From VGBO01 sp964453335 (GTDB taxonomy: Bacteria > Actinomycetota > Acidimicrobiia > Acidimicrobiales > CAIXPF01), in the NCBI GenBank assembly GCA_964453335.1, contig CAYVOK010000013.1, positions 28,568 to 92,567 of the forward strand: a DNA stretch of 64,000 bases. The letters are read 5' to 3'. The translations under genes were made by a program, and so were the position numbers. This document shows, in pieces, positions 44,405 to 53,076 of the stretch. The notes beneath the pieces are model-generated. The model saw only the letters and a list, made by a program, of their open reading frames with translations, made no database searches and had not been told where the DNA came from. Within the stretch, counting starts at the first letter, position 1. Every line of letters begins with the position of its first letter.

Positions 44405-45171
44405 ACCGGAACACTGCTCGGCGACGCCGCTGCGTCGTCATCACGGTCCTCGCAGCCCTGATCCTCGCCGGCTGCGGGCGATCCACCTCAGAAGTTGCGT
44501 CGAGTGTGAGACCCGAGACCTCCGTGGCCGTGGCCGCTTCGACGATCGCCCCGGGCGACGGATCGGCACCAGTCGCGACGGTCGAGTTCGTCGCCGAGGT
44601 CTGGGCGGACAACTGGTTCGCCCTCTTCGCGAATGGTGTGCTCGTCGGCGAGGACTCGACTGCGTTCAAGACGGAGCGCTCCTTCAATGCCGACACCATC
44701 GTCTTCCGGGCGACGTACCCGCTCACGATCGCGCTCGTCGCCCGCGACTACATCGAGGACGACAGCGGCCTCGAATACATCGGCACGTCCCGGCAACAGA
44801 TGGGTGACGGGGGGATCATCGCCCAGGTCACGGAGCGCACCTCGGGCCGTCTCGTCACGGCGACGGCGTCGACGTGGAGAGGAATGGTCGTCCACCGGGC
44901 GCCGCTCGACACCGGCTGCATCGGCGCGAAGCACCCGGCGACGGCATGCCGCTCCGAGATCACGGTCGAGCCGACCGGCTGGACGGCCGCTGCGTTCGAC
45001 GATGCCGGATGGTGGTCTGCGAAGACCTACACCCCCCAACAGGTCGGCACGAAGGACGGCTACACGACCATCCGCTGGAACGACGCTGCGGTACTCGTCT
45101 GGTCGAACGATCTGAAGGCCGACAACACGATCCTGCTCCGGGCCCCGACAGTCAGCGCCGCCGCGCGCTGA
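44401..45171 (+). CDS. Secreted lipoprotein, possible jelly-roll binding domain
   Basis: 256 residues. A basic start, hydrophobic core and lipobox LILAGC (Cys about 22) mark a lipoprotein. After a Ser/Thr/Ala-rich linker the sequence VWADNWFALFANGVLVGED and later FDDAGWWSAKTY resemble galactose-binding-like (F5/8 C-type) beta-sandwich domains that hold sugars or other ligands. This is a fold-level guess. GTG 44401 overlaps the upstream stop. Confidence 0.72.
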   Translation: MNRNTARRRRCVVITVLAALILAGCGRSTSEVASSVRPETSVAVAASTIAPGDGSAPVATVEFVAEVWADNWFALFANGVLVGEDSTAFKTERSFNADTIVFRATYPLTIALVARDYIEDDSGLEYIGTSRQQMGDGGIIAQVTERTSGRLVTATASTWRGMVVHRAPLDTGCIGAKHPATACRSEITVEPTGWTAAAFDDAGWWSAKTYTPQQVGTKDGYTTIRWNDAAVLVWSNDLKADNTILLRAPTVSAAAR

Positions 45172-45307
45172 TCACTACCGGGGTACGAACGCCCGCACGG
45201 GGCCGCAGCACCCTGCCGGCGAAACTGCCGGCACGGCGCAGCGGACAGGTCACCCGCATCGACAGCGAGCCGTAGAGCGCCGCAACCTCGCCCTCGAGGC
45301 GCGCGAC
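45152..45307 (-). pseudogene. Possible remnant of a glycosyltransferase C-terminus
   Basis: The 313-base gap 45172-45484 has no intact gene. On the minus strand one frame reads RLEGEVAALYGSLSMRVTCP then LRRAG, which resembles the coiled-coil plus S-x-R-x-T-x-P-L-R tail seen at the end of some actinobacterial glycosyltransferases. It has no start and ends at a TGA at 45152-45154, inside the convergent lipoprotein gene. The sequence upstream is in another frame. A decayed fragment is one reading; chance is another. Confidence 0.25.
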
Positions 45308-45484
45308 ACGATCCCGGAGGGCGGTGCCGGGACGGCATCACAGCCGACGACGATCGGGCACGCCGTGTGCTCGAGCGGCGAGAGAACTGTCTGCCCTGCG
45401 GCCGTGCCGTATGCGACCGACCCCACCGCCGTCACCATGGCGACGATCTCGTCGTCGTCCGCCGACGGCACGGCAGACCGCCGA

Positions 45485-46828
45485 TCAGCCCGTGTAGGCG
45501 GGGCCGATGATGGTGCCGAGGTCGTTGATCGTCCACCCGGCAGCGACCAGCGTGGCGCGGGCAGCGGCCGACGACGTGTCGTACGGTTGCGACACGTCCA
45601 GCCGCACCCCGGAGAGGACCGGACGGCTCGCCCAGCCCCGCAGCAGCGCGCCGTAGTTGACCGCCGACAACCCGCTCCGGGTGAACATGAACGTTGCATC
45701 GGTCAACGCGGACACGTTCCACGCGCCGAGATCACGGTCGAACGCAAGGGCGAAGAAGAACATGTCGCTCATGTCGGTGACGTTCGAGGTGTTCCAACCG
45801 CTGATGTCACGGTCGAAGGCCCGCGCGTCGCTGAACATCGCATGCATGGTCGTCACGTTCGACGTGTCCCAGGTCGTGATGTCACCGTTGAAAGCACGGG
45901 AGTTGTGGAACATCCATCCCATGTTCGTGACGTTCGAGGTGTTCCACGTGCTCAGGTCCTGATCGAACGAGCGGCTGTTCGAGAACAGCCCCTCCATGTC
46001 CGTGACGTTCGAGACGTTCCACATGCGCAGGTCCTGGTTGAAGCTCGGCAGGTCCCGGAGCGCCGAGCGCATCGTCGTCACGTTCGACACGTCCCATGCC
46101 CCGATCGGCTGATTGAACGACGTCGCCCCGATGAACATGAACTCCATGTCGACGACGTTCGACGTGTCCCACGAACCGATCGGCCGGTTGAACGAGGTCG
46201 CACGGTCGAACATCCCGGTGAAGTGCGTGACGCGCGACGTGTCCCACCAGCCGATCGATTGGTCGAACGACGTCGCACCCCGGAACAGGTCGTCCATCCG
46301 CGTGACGTTGGACGTGTCCCACGTGCCGATCGCCCCGTTGAAGGCGGTCGCGCCACGGAACATGCAGCTGATGTTCGTGACGCCGCTCGGCAGGGTGCCC
46401 GGCACGAACGTCAACGCGGTGTTCTCGAAGAACGCGCCGGCGAGTGACACCAGATTCGGGTCGGAACCGAAGTCACCCCACGAGAGCACCGCGATGATGA
46501 ACTCCCGACCTGCGAGCACCCCGCCGCACCCGTTCCCGTAGCGCGTTGCCGACCCGCTCACCTCGATGTCGTAGGTGCCGGCCGATGCGAACGTGTGGCT
46601 CTGGACGTTCACGACCCCGGTGTAGGTGTCCGGTGTGGTGCCGTCGTCCCAGTCGATGCTGCCGGCGAGCTCTCGGAACGGGAGCTCGACGGTCAACGGT
46701 ACGACGTCGGCCGGCACGACGACCCGGATGACCATCGGCGACACCGCACCGGCGGGGGAAGCCTGCGCGGCGACCAGTGCCGAGGCGAGGAGCAGGACTG
46801 CGCACACCGTGCGGAGGAACCGTCGCAT
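45485..46828 (-). CDS. BspA-like repeat surface protein
   Basis: 447 residues. A signal peptide (about 1-29) is followed by a PKD-like beta domain (about 34-115, with DWDDGTTPDTYTG and HTFASAGTYDIEV). Nine tandem 25-residue repeats (163-387) of the DUF285/BspA type follow, each with F-x-x-x-I-x-x-W-D-T-S-N-V-T-x-M. The C-terminal cap has NYGALLRGWASR and AAGWTI, typical of this family. No lipobox or cell wall anchor is visible, so the protein is probably released or bound non-covalently. Adhesion is a common role for BspA proteins. ATG 46828 has TAACGT 8 nt upstream. Confidence 0.9.
   Translation of the reverse strand: MRRFLRTVCAVLLLASALVAAQASPAGAVSPMVIRVVVPADVVPLTVELPFRELAGSIDWDDGTTPDTYTGVVNVQSHTFASAGTYDIEVSGSATRYGNGCGGVLAGREFIIAVLSWGDFGSDPNLVSLAGAFFENTALTFVPGTLPSGVTNISCMFRGATAFNGAIGTWDTSNVTRMDDLFRGATSFDQSIGWWDTSRVTHFTGMFDRATSFNRPIGSWDTSNVVDMEFMFIGATSFNQPIGAWDVSNVTTMRSALRDLPSFNQDLRMWNVSNVTDMEGLFSNSRSFDQDLSTWNTSNVTNMGWMFHNSRAFNGDITTWDTSNVTTMHAMFSDARAFDRDISGWNTSNVTDMSDMFFFALAFDRDLGAWNVSALTDATFMFTRSGLSAVNYGALLRGWASRPVLSGVRLDVSQPYDTSSAAARATLVAAGWTINDLGTIIGPAYTG
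45668..46342 (-). repeat. Nine in-frame 75-bp repeats in the BspA-like gene
   Basis: Nine contiguous units of exactly 25 codons, starting at Phe163, 188, 213, 238, 263, 288, 313, 338 and 363. The conserved core W-D/N-T/V-S-N-V-T is highly similar, while the variable positions differ, so the array looks old rather than recently expanded. Confidence 0.9.
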
Positions 46829-46836
46829 GGCCCCGC

Positions 46837-46842
46837 ACGTTA
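46837..46842 (-). promoter_or_regulatory. -10 element TAACGT for the BspA-like gene
   Basis: TAACGT on the minus strand, 8 nt before ATG 46828. Confidence 0.5.
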
Positions 46843-46857
46843 CAGAGACGGCCATGC

Positions 46858-46872
46858 GTTCGGTGACCGAAC
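46858..46872. promoter_or_regulatory. 15-bp palindrome upstream of the BspA-like gene
   Basis: GTTCGGT-G-ACCGAAC is a perfect inverted repeat. It lies 15 bases upstream of the BspA -10 and 4 bases after the stop of the SDR gene on the same strand. It may be an operator covering the -35 region, or a short terminator for the SDR gene. Confidence 0.4.
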
Positions 46873-46876
46873 CCGG

Positions 46877-47704
46877 TCAGGCAGGAGTCGACGGGCGTTC
46901 GCCGACGAGCGCTGCGATGCGGGACTGCGCGCCAGCGCGCCAAACCTCGAACGGGAGCGCCTGCGCGGCCTCGATCCCGGCCCGAGCGTCGTCGCCGACC
47001 GGCTGATGCAGATCGAGCGAACCCGACCGCGACGCAAGATCCACGATCGCGCGGGCGACGTGCTCGGGCGGGATCCCGACAGCAGCGGCCCCCGCCACGA
47101 AGAACCGGCGCACCCACGCCTCGTCAGCGGCGTACGGTGACGCCGGCGGCGCTTCCTCGTACCCACCCGCTTCGAAGATGTTGGTCGACACGAATCCCGG
47201 CTCGATGAGCACGACGCGAATCCCGAACGGTTCGACCTCCCAGGCGAGTGCCTGACTCGCGGCCTGCAACGCCTGTTTCGATCCCTGGTAGAAGGCGTGG
47301 TAGCCGCGCGCTGGGGTGCGTGCGCCGACCGTCGAGAGGTTCACCACGAGACCGTTCCGTCGTTCACGCATCGCCGGAAGAGCAGCACGGATCACCCGGA
47401 GTGCACCCCAGTAATTGGTCTCGAACTGGGCACGTGCCAAGTCCCAGTCGATCGTCTCGACCGGGCCGCTGCGGGAAATGCCTGCGTTGTTCACCACCAC
47501 GTCGAACGGGCCGTTCTCCCCCACCGCGCGTTCGACCGAGCCCTCGTCGCAGACGTCGAGCTCGACGACCGTCGCACCGGCGACTTCAGTGGCGGAGTCC
47601 GGGCGCCGGACACCTGCGACGACGCGATCACCGGCGGCTGCGAATGCCACCGCCGTTGCCCGACCGATACCGCTCGCCGCCCCCGTAATCAACACGTTCC
47701 GCAT
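46877..47704 (-). CDS. Short-chain dehydrogenase/reductase
   Basis: 275 residues. TGAASGIG near the N-terminus binds NAD(P); Arg residues after the second strand (VRRP) favour NADP. NNAG, Ser in NLSTVG and the Y-Q-G-S-K active site are present. It resembles oxidoreductases annotated as retinol or ketone reductases; substrate unknown. ATG 47704 has TAGGGT 6 nt upstream. It is divergent from the alcohol dehydrogenase/acyl-CoA ligase pair. Confidence 0.88.
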   Translation of the reverse strand: MRNVLITGAASGIGRATAVAFAAAGDRVVAGVRRPDSATEVAGATVVELDVCDEGSVERAVGENGPFDVVVNNAGISRSGPVETIDWDLARAQFETNYWGALRVIRAALPAMRERRNGLVVNLSTVGARTPARGYHAFYQGSKQALQAASQALAWEVEPFGIRVVLIEPGFVSTNIFEAGGYEEAPPASPYAADEAWVRRFFVAGAAAVGIPPEHVARAIVDLASRSGSLDLHQPVGDDARAGIEAAQALPFEVWRAGAQSRIAALVGERPSTPA

Positions 47705-47710
47705 GGTCGG

Positions 47711-47716
47711 ACCCTA
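47711..47716 (-). promoter_or_regulatory. -10 element TAGGGT for the SDR gene
   Basis: TAGGGT on the minus strand, 6 nt before ATG 47704. On the plus strand a CACAAT at 47740-47745 could serve the divergent dehydrogenase gene. Confidence 0.5.
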
Positions 47717-47785
47717 CCGGTGGCTCTGCGCCGATCTGGCACAATGAGCGGTCTGCAGCACCCACTGCGTACGGGGAGGTGGACC

Positions 47786-48793
47786 ATGAAAGCTGTCTGG
47801 TTCGCGGAGCACGGCGACATCGACGTCATGCGGTTCGGCGAGGTCGACGATCCCGAGCCCGGCCCGGGCGAGGTGCGCATCAAGGTCGAGGCGTGCTCGC
47901 TCAACTATCACGACATCTTCACCCGGCGTGGCATGCCGGGAATCAAGGTTCCGTTACCGATGGTGCCGGGATGCGACGCCGCGGGCACCGTCGACCGACT
48001 CGGCCATGGTGTCGAGGGCTGGTCACCCGGAGATCGGGTGCTCGTCGACCCGGTGCTCACCGACCAGGCAACCGGACGCTTCTGGATGATCGGCGACACG
48101 CGCTGGGGCGCCTATGCCGAGTACGTGGTAGTCGACCAGTCGCAGCTCATCCTCCTCCCCGACGCCGTGAGCGCCGTCGACGCGTCGTGCCTGCCCGTTG
48201 CGTACGGCACTGCGCACCGGATGATGTTCACGCGCGGCGAAGTCGGTCCGGGTGACTCGGTGTTGATTCTCGGTGCGTCGGGCGGTGTGGGGACGAGCGC
48301 TCTGCTGCTCGCCAAGATGGCGGGCGCGCGAGTCGTCGCAGCGGCTGGCAGCGATGAGAAGTGCGAACGCCTGCGAGCACTCGGCGCCGATGAAACCGTC
48401 AACTACACCGCCGAGGACTTCGCCGCGCACACGAAGCGAACCACGGGCACGCTGTTCACGGGTGGGGGATACGACGTGGTGGTGAACTTCACCGGCGGAG
48501 ACACTTGGGCGAGGTCGCTCCGTTGCGTGAAGCTCGGCGGCCGACTCCTCACCTGTGGTGCAACAGCCGGATACGACCCGCAGACCGACATACGTTTCAT
48601 CTGGACAGCCGAGATGGACATCCGGGGATCGAACGGATGGAAGCGCAGCGATCTCGCCGCGCTTCTCGACCTGGTACGCGACGGACGACTGAAGCCGGTG
48701 ATCGATCGAGTAATGCCGCTCGAGGACGGCGTCGAGGCGATGCGGCTGCTCGAGGACCGATCGTTCTTCGGCAAGATCGTCATCACCCCATGA
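47786..48793 (+). CDS. MDR-family (zinc-type) alcohol dehydrogenase/quinone oxidoreductase
   Basis: 335 residues. The GroES-like domain has SLNYHDIFTRRGMPG and VPGCDAAGTV. The nucleotide domain has ILGASGGVGTSALLLAK, the A-x-x-G-x-x-G-type NADPH site. Only some zinc ligands are present, and the structural zinc Cys cluster is absent, which fits the quinone oxidoreductase branch. ATG 47786 has GGGGAGGTGG upstream. Its stop overlaps the start of the acyl-CoA ligase gene (ATGA), implying a shared pathway. Confidence 0.88.
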   Translation: MKAVWFAEHGDIDVMRFGEVDDPEPGPGEVRIKVEACSLNYHDIFTRRGMPGIKVPLPMVPGCDAAGTVDRLGHGVEGWSPGDRVLVDPVLTDQATGRFWMIGDTRWGAYAEYVVVDQSQLILLPDAVSAVDASCLPVAYGTAHRMMFTRGEVGPGDSVLILGASGGVGTSALLLAKMAGARVVAAAGSDEKCERLRALGADETVNYTAEDFAAHTKRTTGTLFTGGGYDVVVNFTGGDTWARSLRCVKLGGRLLTCGATAGYDPQTDIRFIWTAEMDIRGSNGWKRSDLAALLDLVRDGRLKPVIDRVMPLEDGVEAMRLLEDRSFFGKIVITP

Positions 48794-50301
48794 GCGTCGA
48801 TGCCGATGACGGGAACCTCGTCGACGCCGTCACCGTGCACGCGACGACTGATCGGGTCGCGTTCATCGACCTGACAGGTGATGCCGTCCGCACGGTCACC
48901 CATCGTGACGTGGCTGCGCACATCGCTGCGGCATCGCTCGCCGTGCGAAATCTCGGCGGAGACGTCGGTGATCGGGTCGGGATCCTGGCCGACAACTCGG
49001 TGGACTTCGCAGCGTTGTACTTCGGCATCTGCCGGATCGGCGCTGTCACCGTACCGCTGAACACGAAACTCCCGGCTGACACGCTCGCATTCATCGCCGA
49101 CGACGCCGACCTACGCATCGTCTTCGCCGACGCGACGAACGCGCATCTCGCGCCACCAGGGGTCCGGGTCGTCATCATCGGTTCGGACGAATGGCACGAC
49201 ATCCGACGTGGAACGCCACCGGAGACCGTGCGGGTCGACAGCACTCACGTCGCTGTCCAGATGTACACGAGCGGATCCACCGGGCGCCCGAAGGGTGTTC
49301 TGCTGTCCCACGGCAGTCAGCGGTTCACGGTCGCGCAGTACACCTCGGGCGGCTACTTCATGGATGACGACGAACGGATCGTCGTTTCGGCCCCGATGTA
49401 CCACAAGAACGCGATGGTGCAGACGAAGGTCAACCTCGCTCTCGGCGGTCAGATCGTGCTGCTCCGCCGATTCGACGCCGCCGACTACCTACGCGCCGTG
49501 GCGACGCACAGGGCGACGAGCCTCACAGGTGTGCCGACCATGTTCGCCCTCATGACCGCGCAGCGAGCGCTCCTCGACGAGCTCGACCTCGGGTCGGTCC
49601 GACGGCTCATGATCGGCTCAGCGCCGATGACAGAGGCGTTCTACGACGAGGTCCAGCAACTCTTCCCCGGTGCCACGGTCACGAACGGGTACGGGACGAC
49701 CGAGGCAATCGCATGCTTCGGACCGCACCCACAAGGCCTTGCCCGACCGAAGATCGCGCTCGGTTACCCGCTCGCAACGATGGAGGTGCGCCTCGTCGAC
49801 CCTGCCACGGGACTCGATGCCAACCCGGGTGAGTTCTGGATTCGTGGACCGGGCGTCATGAACGGTTACCACAACCTGCCGGAGGTGACCGCAGGCCGCC
49901 TTGTCGACGGTTGGTACCGCACCGGCGACACGATGGAACGGGACGCAGACGGCTGGTACTTCTTCGTCGGACGAGTCGACGACATGTTCGTGTGCGGCGG
50001 CGAGAACGTGTACCCCGGTGAGGTCGAACAGCTGCTCGAACGGCATCCTGACGTACACCAGGCGGCCGTTGTCTCCGTTCCCGACACGGTGAAGGGTGCG
50101 CTGCCCGTGGCGTTCGTCGTACGCACGGCCGACGCGGGCATCGACGAGGACGCGTTGCGTCGATGGACGATCGAGCACGGCCCTGCGTACGCACACCCGC
50201 GGGCGATCTGGTTCGTCGACGAGATCCCGCTTGCGGGCACCGCCAAGATCGACAAGCGGGCGCTCGCCGACCGGGCGGCCGCGGCCTTCACCTCGCGCTG
50301 A
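48790..50301 (+). CDS. Class I adenylate-forming acyl-CoA synthetase
   Basis: 503 residues. AMP-binding P-loop YTSGSTGRPKG (about 157-167), NGYGTTE (A5 motif), GWYRTGD (about 375-381) and the C-terminal catalytic Lys in GTAKIDKRAL. It activates a carboxylic acid to its CoA thioester via an acyl-adenylate. Chain length or aromatic preference cannot be read. Translationally coupled to the upstream dehydrogenase; convergent with katG across a clear terminator. Confidence 0.9.
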   Translation: MSVDADDGNLVDAVTVHATTDRVAFIDLTGDAVRTVTHRDVAAHIAAASLAVRNLGGDVGDRVGILADNSVDFAALYFGICRIGAVTVPLNTKLPADTLAFIADDADLRIVFADATNAHLAPPGVRVVIIGSDEWHDIRRGTPPETVRVDSTHVAVQMYTSGSTGRPKGVLLSHGSQRFTVAQYTSGGYFMDDDERIVVSAPMYHKNAMVQTKVNLALGGQIVLLRRFDAADYLRAVATHRATSLTGVPTMFALMTAQRALLDELDLGSVRRLMIGSAPMTEAFYDEVQQLFPGATVTNGYGTTEAIACFGPHPQGLARPKIALGYPLATMEVRLVDPATGLDANPGEFWIRGPGVMNGYHNLPEVTAGRLVDGWYRTGDTMERDADGWYFFVGRVDDMFVCGGENVYPGEVEQLLERHPDVHQAAVVSVPDTVKGALPVAFVVRTADAGIDEDALRRWTIEHGPAYAHPRAIWFVDEIPLAGTAKIDKRALADRAAAAFTSR

Positions 50302-50321
50302 ACCGGCCGAAAACGACGGAA

Positions 50322-50355
50322 GGCGGGCGGCCGACCCGAAGGCCGACCACCCGCC
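50322..50355. terminator. Bidirectional terminator between the acyl-CoA synthetase gene and katG
   Basis: GGCGGG (50322-50327) pairs with CCCGCC (50350-50355), and inside it CGGCC (50328-50332) pairs with GGCCG (50341-50345) around an 8-base loop, with a small internal bulge ACCA. It lies between two convergent genes and can stop both. Confidence 0.75.
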
Positions 50356-50369
50356 GTTCCGCACCGGAC

Positions 50370-52544
50370 TCAGGCGAGGTCGAACCGGTCGAGGTTCATG
50401 ACCTTGTCCCACGCTGCGACGAAGTCCCGCACGAACTTCTGCTCGGCATCGTCGGAGGCGTACACCTCCGCCAGCGCACGGAGCACCGAGTTCGAACCGA
50501 ACACGAGGTCGGCGCGGGTGCCCGTCCAACGGGCCGCACCGGTGTTCCGGTCACGGCCCTCGAACGCGGTCTGGTCGTCCGAGGTGGCCTTCCACTCGGT
50601 CGCCATGTCCAACAGGTTCACGAAGAAGTCGTTGGACAACACGCCCGGGCGAGCGGTGAGCACACCGTGCGACGAACCGCCGGCATTCCCACCCAGCACC
50701 CGGAGCCCACCGACGAGCACGGTCATCTCCGGCGCCGACAGAGTGAGCAGCGCCGCCCGCTCGACGAGCAGGTGCTCGGCGGGGACCGGGTGCGACGCCT
50801 TCACGTAGTTGCGGAAGCCGTCGAAGGCGGGCTCGAGCACGGCGAAGGACGCCGCGTCGGTCTGCTCGGCCGACGCATCGGTGCGACCGGGCGTGAACGG
50901 CACGGTCACGTCGAACCCGCCCGCCTTCGCCGCCGCCTCGACCGCGGCGCAACCGCCGAGGACGATCAGGTCGGCGAGGGACACCTTCTTGCCACCCGAC
51001 GCCGAGGCGTCGAACGCCGCCTTCACACCCTCGAGTGCCGCAAGCACCTTGGTGAGCGACGCCGGGTCGTTGACCTCCCAGCCCGACTGCGGGGCGAGAC
51101 GCACACGGGCGCCGTTCGCGCCACCGCGCTTGTCGGTGCCGCGGAACGTCGCCGCCGACGCCCACGCCACCCGCACCAGCTCCGACACCGACAGGCCGGT
51201 GGCGAGGATCTGGGCCTTCAGCGCAGCGATGTCGGCCGCGTCGACCAGCGGGTGGTCGACAGCCGGGACCGGGTCCTGCCAGATCTGCGGCTCGGGGACC
51301 TCGGGGCCCAACAGGCGGCTGTGCGGACCCATGTCACGGTGCGTCAGCTTGTACCAGGCCCGGGCGTACGCATCGGCGAACACGTCGGGGTTCTCGTAGT
51401 AGCGGCGCGAGATCTTCTCGTAGATCGGGTCGAACCGCAGCGCGAGGTCGGCCGTCGTCATCATCGGCGCGTGCCGCTTCGACGGGTCGTGCGCGTCGGG
51501 GACGGTGTCCTTCGCCTCGGGGTTCGACGGCGTCCACTGCCACGCACCGGCCGGGCTCTTCGTGAGCTCCCACTCGTAGCCGAACAGGTTCTCGAAGTAG
51601 TTGTTGTCCCACTGGATCGGGTTCTTCGTCCACGCACCCTCGATGCCCGAGGTCATCGTGTCGTAGCCCATGCCGGTGCCGGCCGAGTGCTTCCACCCGA
51701 AGCCCTGCTCGGCGAGGTCGGCACCTTCGGGCTCCGGCCCGACGTTCGACTCCTCGCCGTTGCCGTGCGCCTTGCCGAAGGTGTGACCGCCGGCGATCAG
51801 CGCCACGGTCTCCTCGTCGTTCATCGCCATCCGGGCGAAGGTCTCCCGGATGTCGATCGCCGACTTCTTCGGGTCGGGCTCGGCGTTCGGGCCCTGCGGG
51901 TTCACGTAGATGAGACCCATCTGCACCGCGCCGAGCGGGTTCGCGAGGTCACGGTCGCCCGAGTAGCGCTCGTCACCGAGCCACGTCTGCTCCGGACCCC
52001 AGTAGGTCTCGTCCGGCTCCCACACGTCGGCACGACCGCCGGCGAAGCCGAACATCTTGAGGCCCATCGACTCCATCGCCACGTTGCCGGCGAAGATCAG
52101 CAGGTCGGCCCAGGAGATCTTCTTGCCGTACTTCTGCTTGATCGGCCACAGGAGGCGCCGGGCCTTGTCGAGGTTGCCGTTGTCGGGCCAGCTGTTCAGC
52201 GGCGCGAACCGCTGCATGCCGGTCCCGCCGCCGCCGCGGCCGTCCGCGATGCGGTAGGTGCCGGCCGCGTGCCACGTCATCCGCACGAACAGGCCGCCGT
52301 AGTGACCGAAGTCGGCCGGCCACCACGACTGTGACGCCGTCATCAGCGCGGTGAGGTCCTTGCGCAGCGCGTCGAGGTCGAGCGACGCGAACTCCTTCGC
52401 GTAGTCGAACCCGTCGTCCATCGGATCACCGGCCGGCGGGTTCCGGTGCAGCGACCGCAGGTCGAGCTGGTTCGGCCACCACTCACGGTTGGTCGGGCCC
52501 TGGAACCCGCCTCCCGTCACCGGGCACTTCGCTTCATCGGCCAT
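50370..52544 (-). CDS. katG: Catalase-peroxidase KatG
   Basis: 724 residues with both peroxidase-like halves. The N-terminal heme site has Arg88, Trp91 and His92 (VRMTWH), the proximal His254 in GGHTFGK, and Tyr213 and Met239 positioned to form the Met-Tyr-Trp adduct with Trp91 that gives catalase activity. It destroys hydrogen peroxide in the cytoplasm. ATG 52544 is preceded by AGGAG. It lies 61 bases after furA on the same strand, the standard furA-katG unit. Confidence 0.97.
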   Translation of the reverse strand: MADEAKCPVTGGGFQGPTNREWWPNQLDLRSLHRNPPAGDPMDDGFDYAKEFASLDLDALRKDLTALMTASQSWWPADFGHYGGLFVRMTWHAAGTYRIADGRGGGGTGMQRFAPLNSWPDNGNLDKARRLLWPIKQKYGKKISWADLLIFAGNVAMESMGLKMFGFAGGRADVWEPDETYWGPEQTWLGDERYSGDRDLANPLGAVQMGLIYVNPQGPNAEPDPKKSAIDIRETFARMAMNDEETVALIAGGHTFGKAHGNGEESNVGPEPEGADLAEQGFGWKHSAGTGMGYDTMTSGIEGAWTKNPIQWDNNYFENLFGYEWELTKSPAGAWQWTPSNPEAKDTVPDAHDPSKRHAPMMTTADLALRFDPIYEKISRRYYENPDVFADAYARAWYKLTHRDMGPHSRLLGPEVPEPQIWQDPVPAVDHPLVDAADIAALKAQILATGLSVSELVRVAWASAATFRGTDKRGGANGARVRLAPQSGWEVNDPASLTKVLAALEGVKAAFDASASGGKKVSLADLIVLGGCAAVEAAAKAGGFDVTVPFTPGRTDASAEQTDAASFAVLEPAFDGFRNYVKASHPVPAEHLLVERAALLTLSAPEMTVLVGGLRVLGGNAGGSSHGVLTARPGVLSNDFFVNLLDMATEWKATSDDQTAFEGRDRNTGAARWTGTRADLVFGSNSVLRALAEVYASDDAEQKFVRDFVAAWDKVMNLDRFDLA

Positions 52545-52605
52545 GTGTTCTCCTGTTCTTCGTTGCTCGTTCCGCACCGGTGTTCCCGGTGCCAGAGGGG
52601 TGGAC

Positions 52606-53040
52606 TCAGACGTGTTCGGGGCGTGACGCCGCGGCGCAGGAGGGGCATCGACCCCAATAGGCGACCTCGGCCTCGTCGATCTCGAAGCCCAACGCGTCGG
52701 CGGCGGTGAGGCACGGGGTGACGCCGACGGCACAGTCGACGTCGGCGACGCAGCCGCAGACCCGGCAGACGAGATGGTGGTGGTTGTCGCCGACCCGGTC
52801 CTCGTAGAGCGCCGGCGAGCCGATCGGCTGGAACCGGCGGACGAGGCCCTTGTCGGTGAGGAGTGCGAGCGCGTCGTACACAGCCTGCCGCGAGATCGCA
52901 CCGAGCTCGGCGAGTGCGATCTCGTGCACACCGTCGGCGGTGGAGTGCGGTGCCGACGACACGGCCTGCAGCACGGCGATCCGCTGGGCAGTCACCTGCA
53001 CGCCGTGGCTGCGGAGGAGGTCGGCGGTGGCGGTCTGCAC
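52606..53040 (-). CDS. furA: Fur-family regulator FurA (katG repressor)
   Basis: 144 residues. Winged-helix DNA-binding domain with VTAQRIAVLQAV and SRQAVYDAL; metal sites with VGDNHHHLVCRVCG, and a C-terminal C-x-x-C (CPSC) zinc pair. It is the redox-sensitive repressor of furA-katG in actinobacteria. The frame extends to a TTG at 53076, but that TTG is part of the probable -35 box. GTG 53040 lies 6 nt after an AATACT -10 and gives an N-terminus of normal length, so the message is probably leaderless. Confidence 0.93.
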   Translation of the reverse strand: MQTATADLLRSHGVQVTAQRIAVLQAVSSAPHSTADGVHEIALAELGAISRQAVYDALALLTDKGLVRRFQPIGSPALYEDRVGDNHHHLVCRVCGCVADVDCAVGVTPCLTAADALGFEIDEAEVAYWGRCPSCAAASRPEHV

Positions 53041-53046
53041 CGTGAC

Positions 53047-53076
53047 AGTATTCGTCGGATTCTGGACCGAGTCCAA
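53047..53076 (-). promoter_or_regulatory. furA-katG promoter
   Basis: TTGGAC (53071-53076) and AATACT (53047-53052) on the minus strand are separated by 18 bases, with 6 nt from the -10 to GTG 53040. The spacer is AT-richer than its surroundings, suitable for a Fur-type operator. Confidence 0.55.

Noticed and set aside
45172..45484. A small intact gene in the 313-base gap
   Set aside because: All frames are short, lack starts with signals, or are Arg/Ser-rich shadows. Only a possible remnant is reported.
43916..50355. A defined integrative element bounded by att sites at tRNA-Arg
   Set aside because: No integrase, transposase or direct repeat of the tRNA 3' end is visible. Only an accessory-looking gene set remains.
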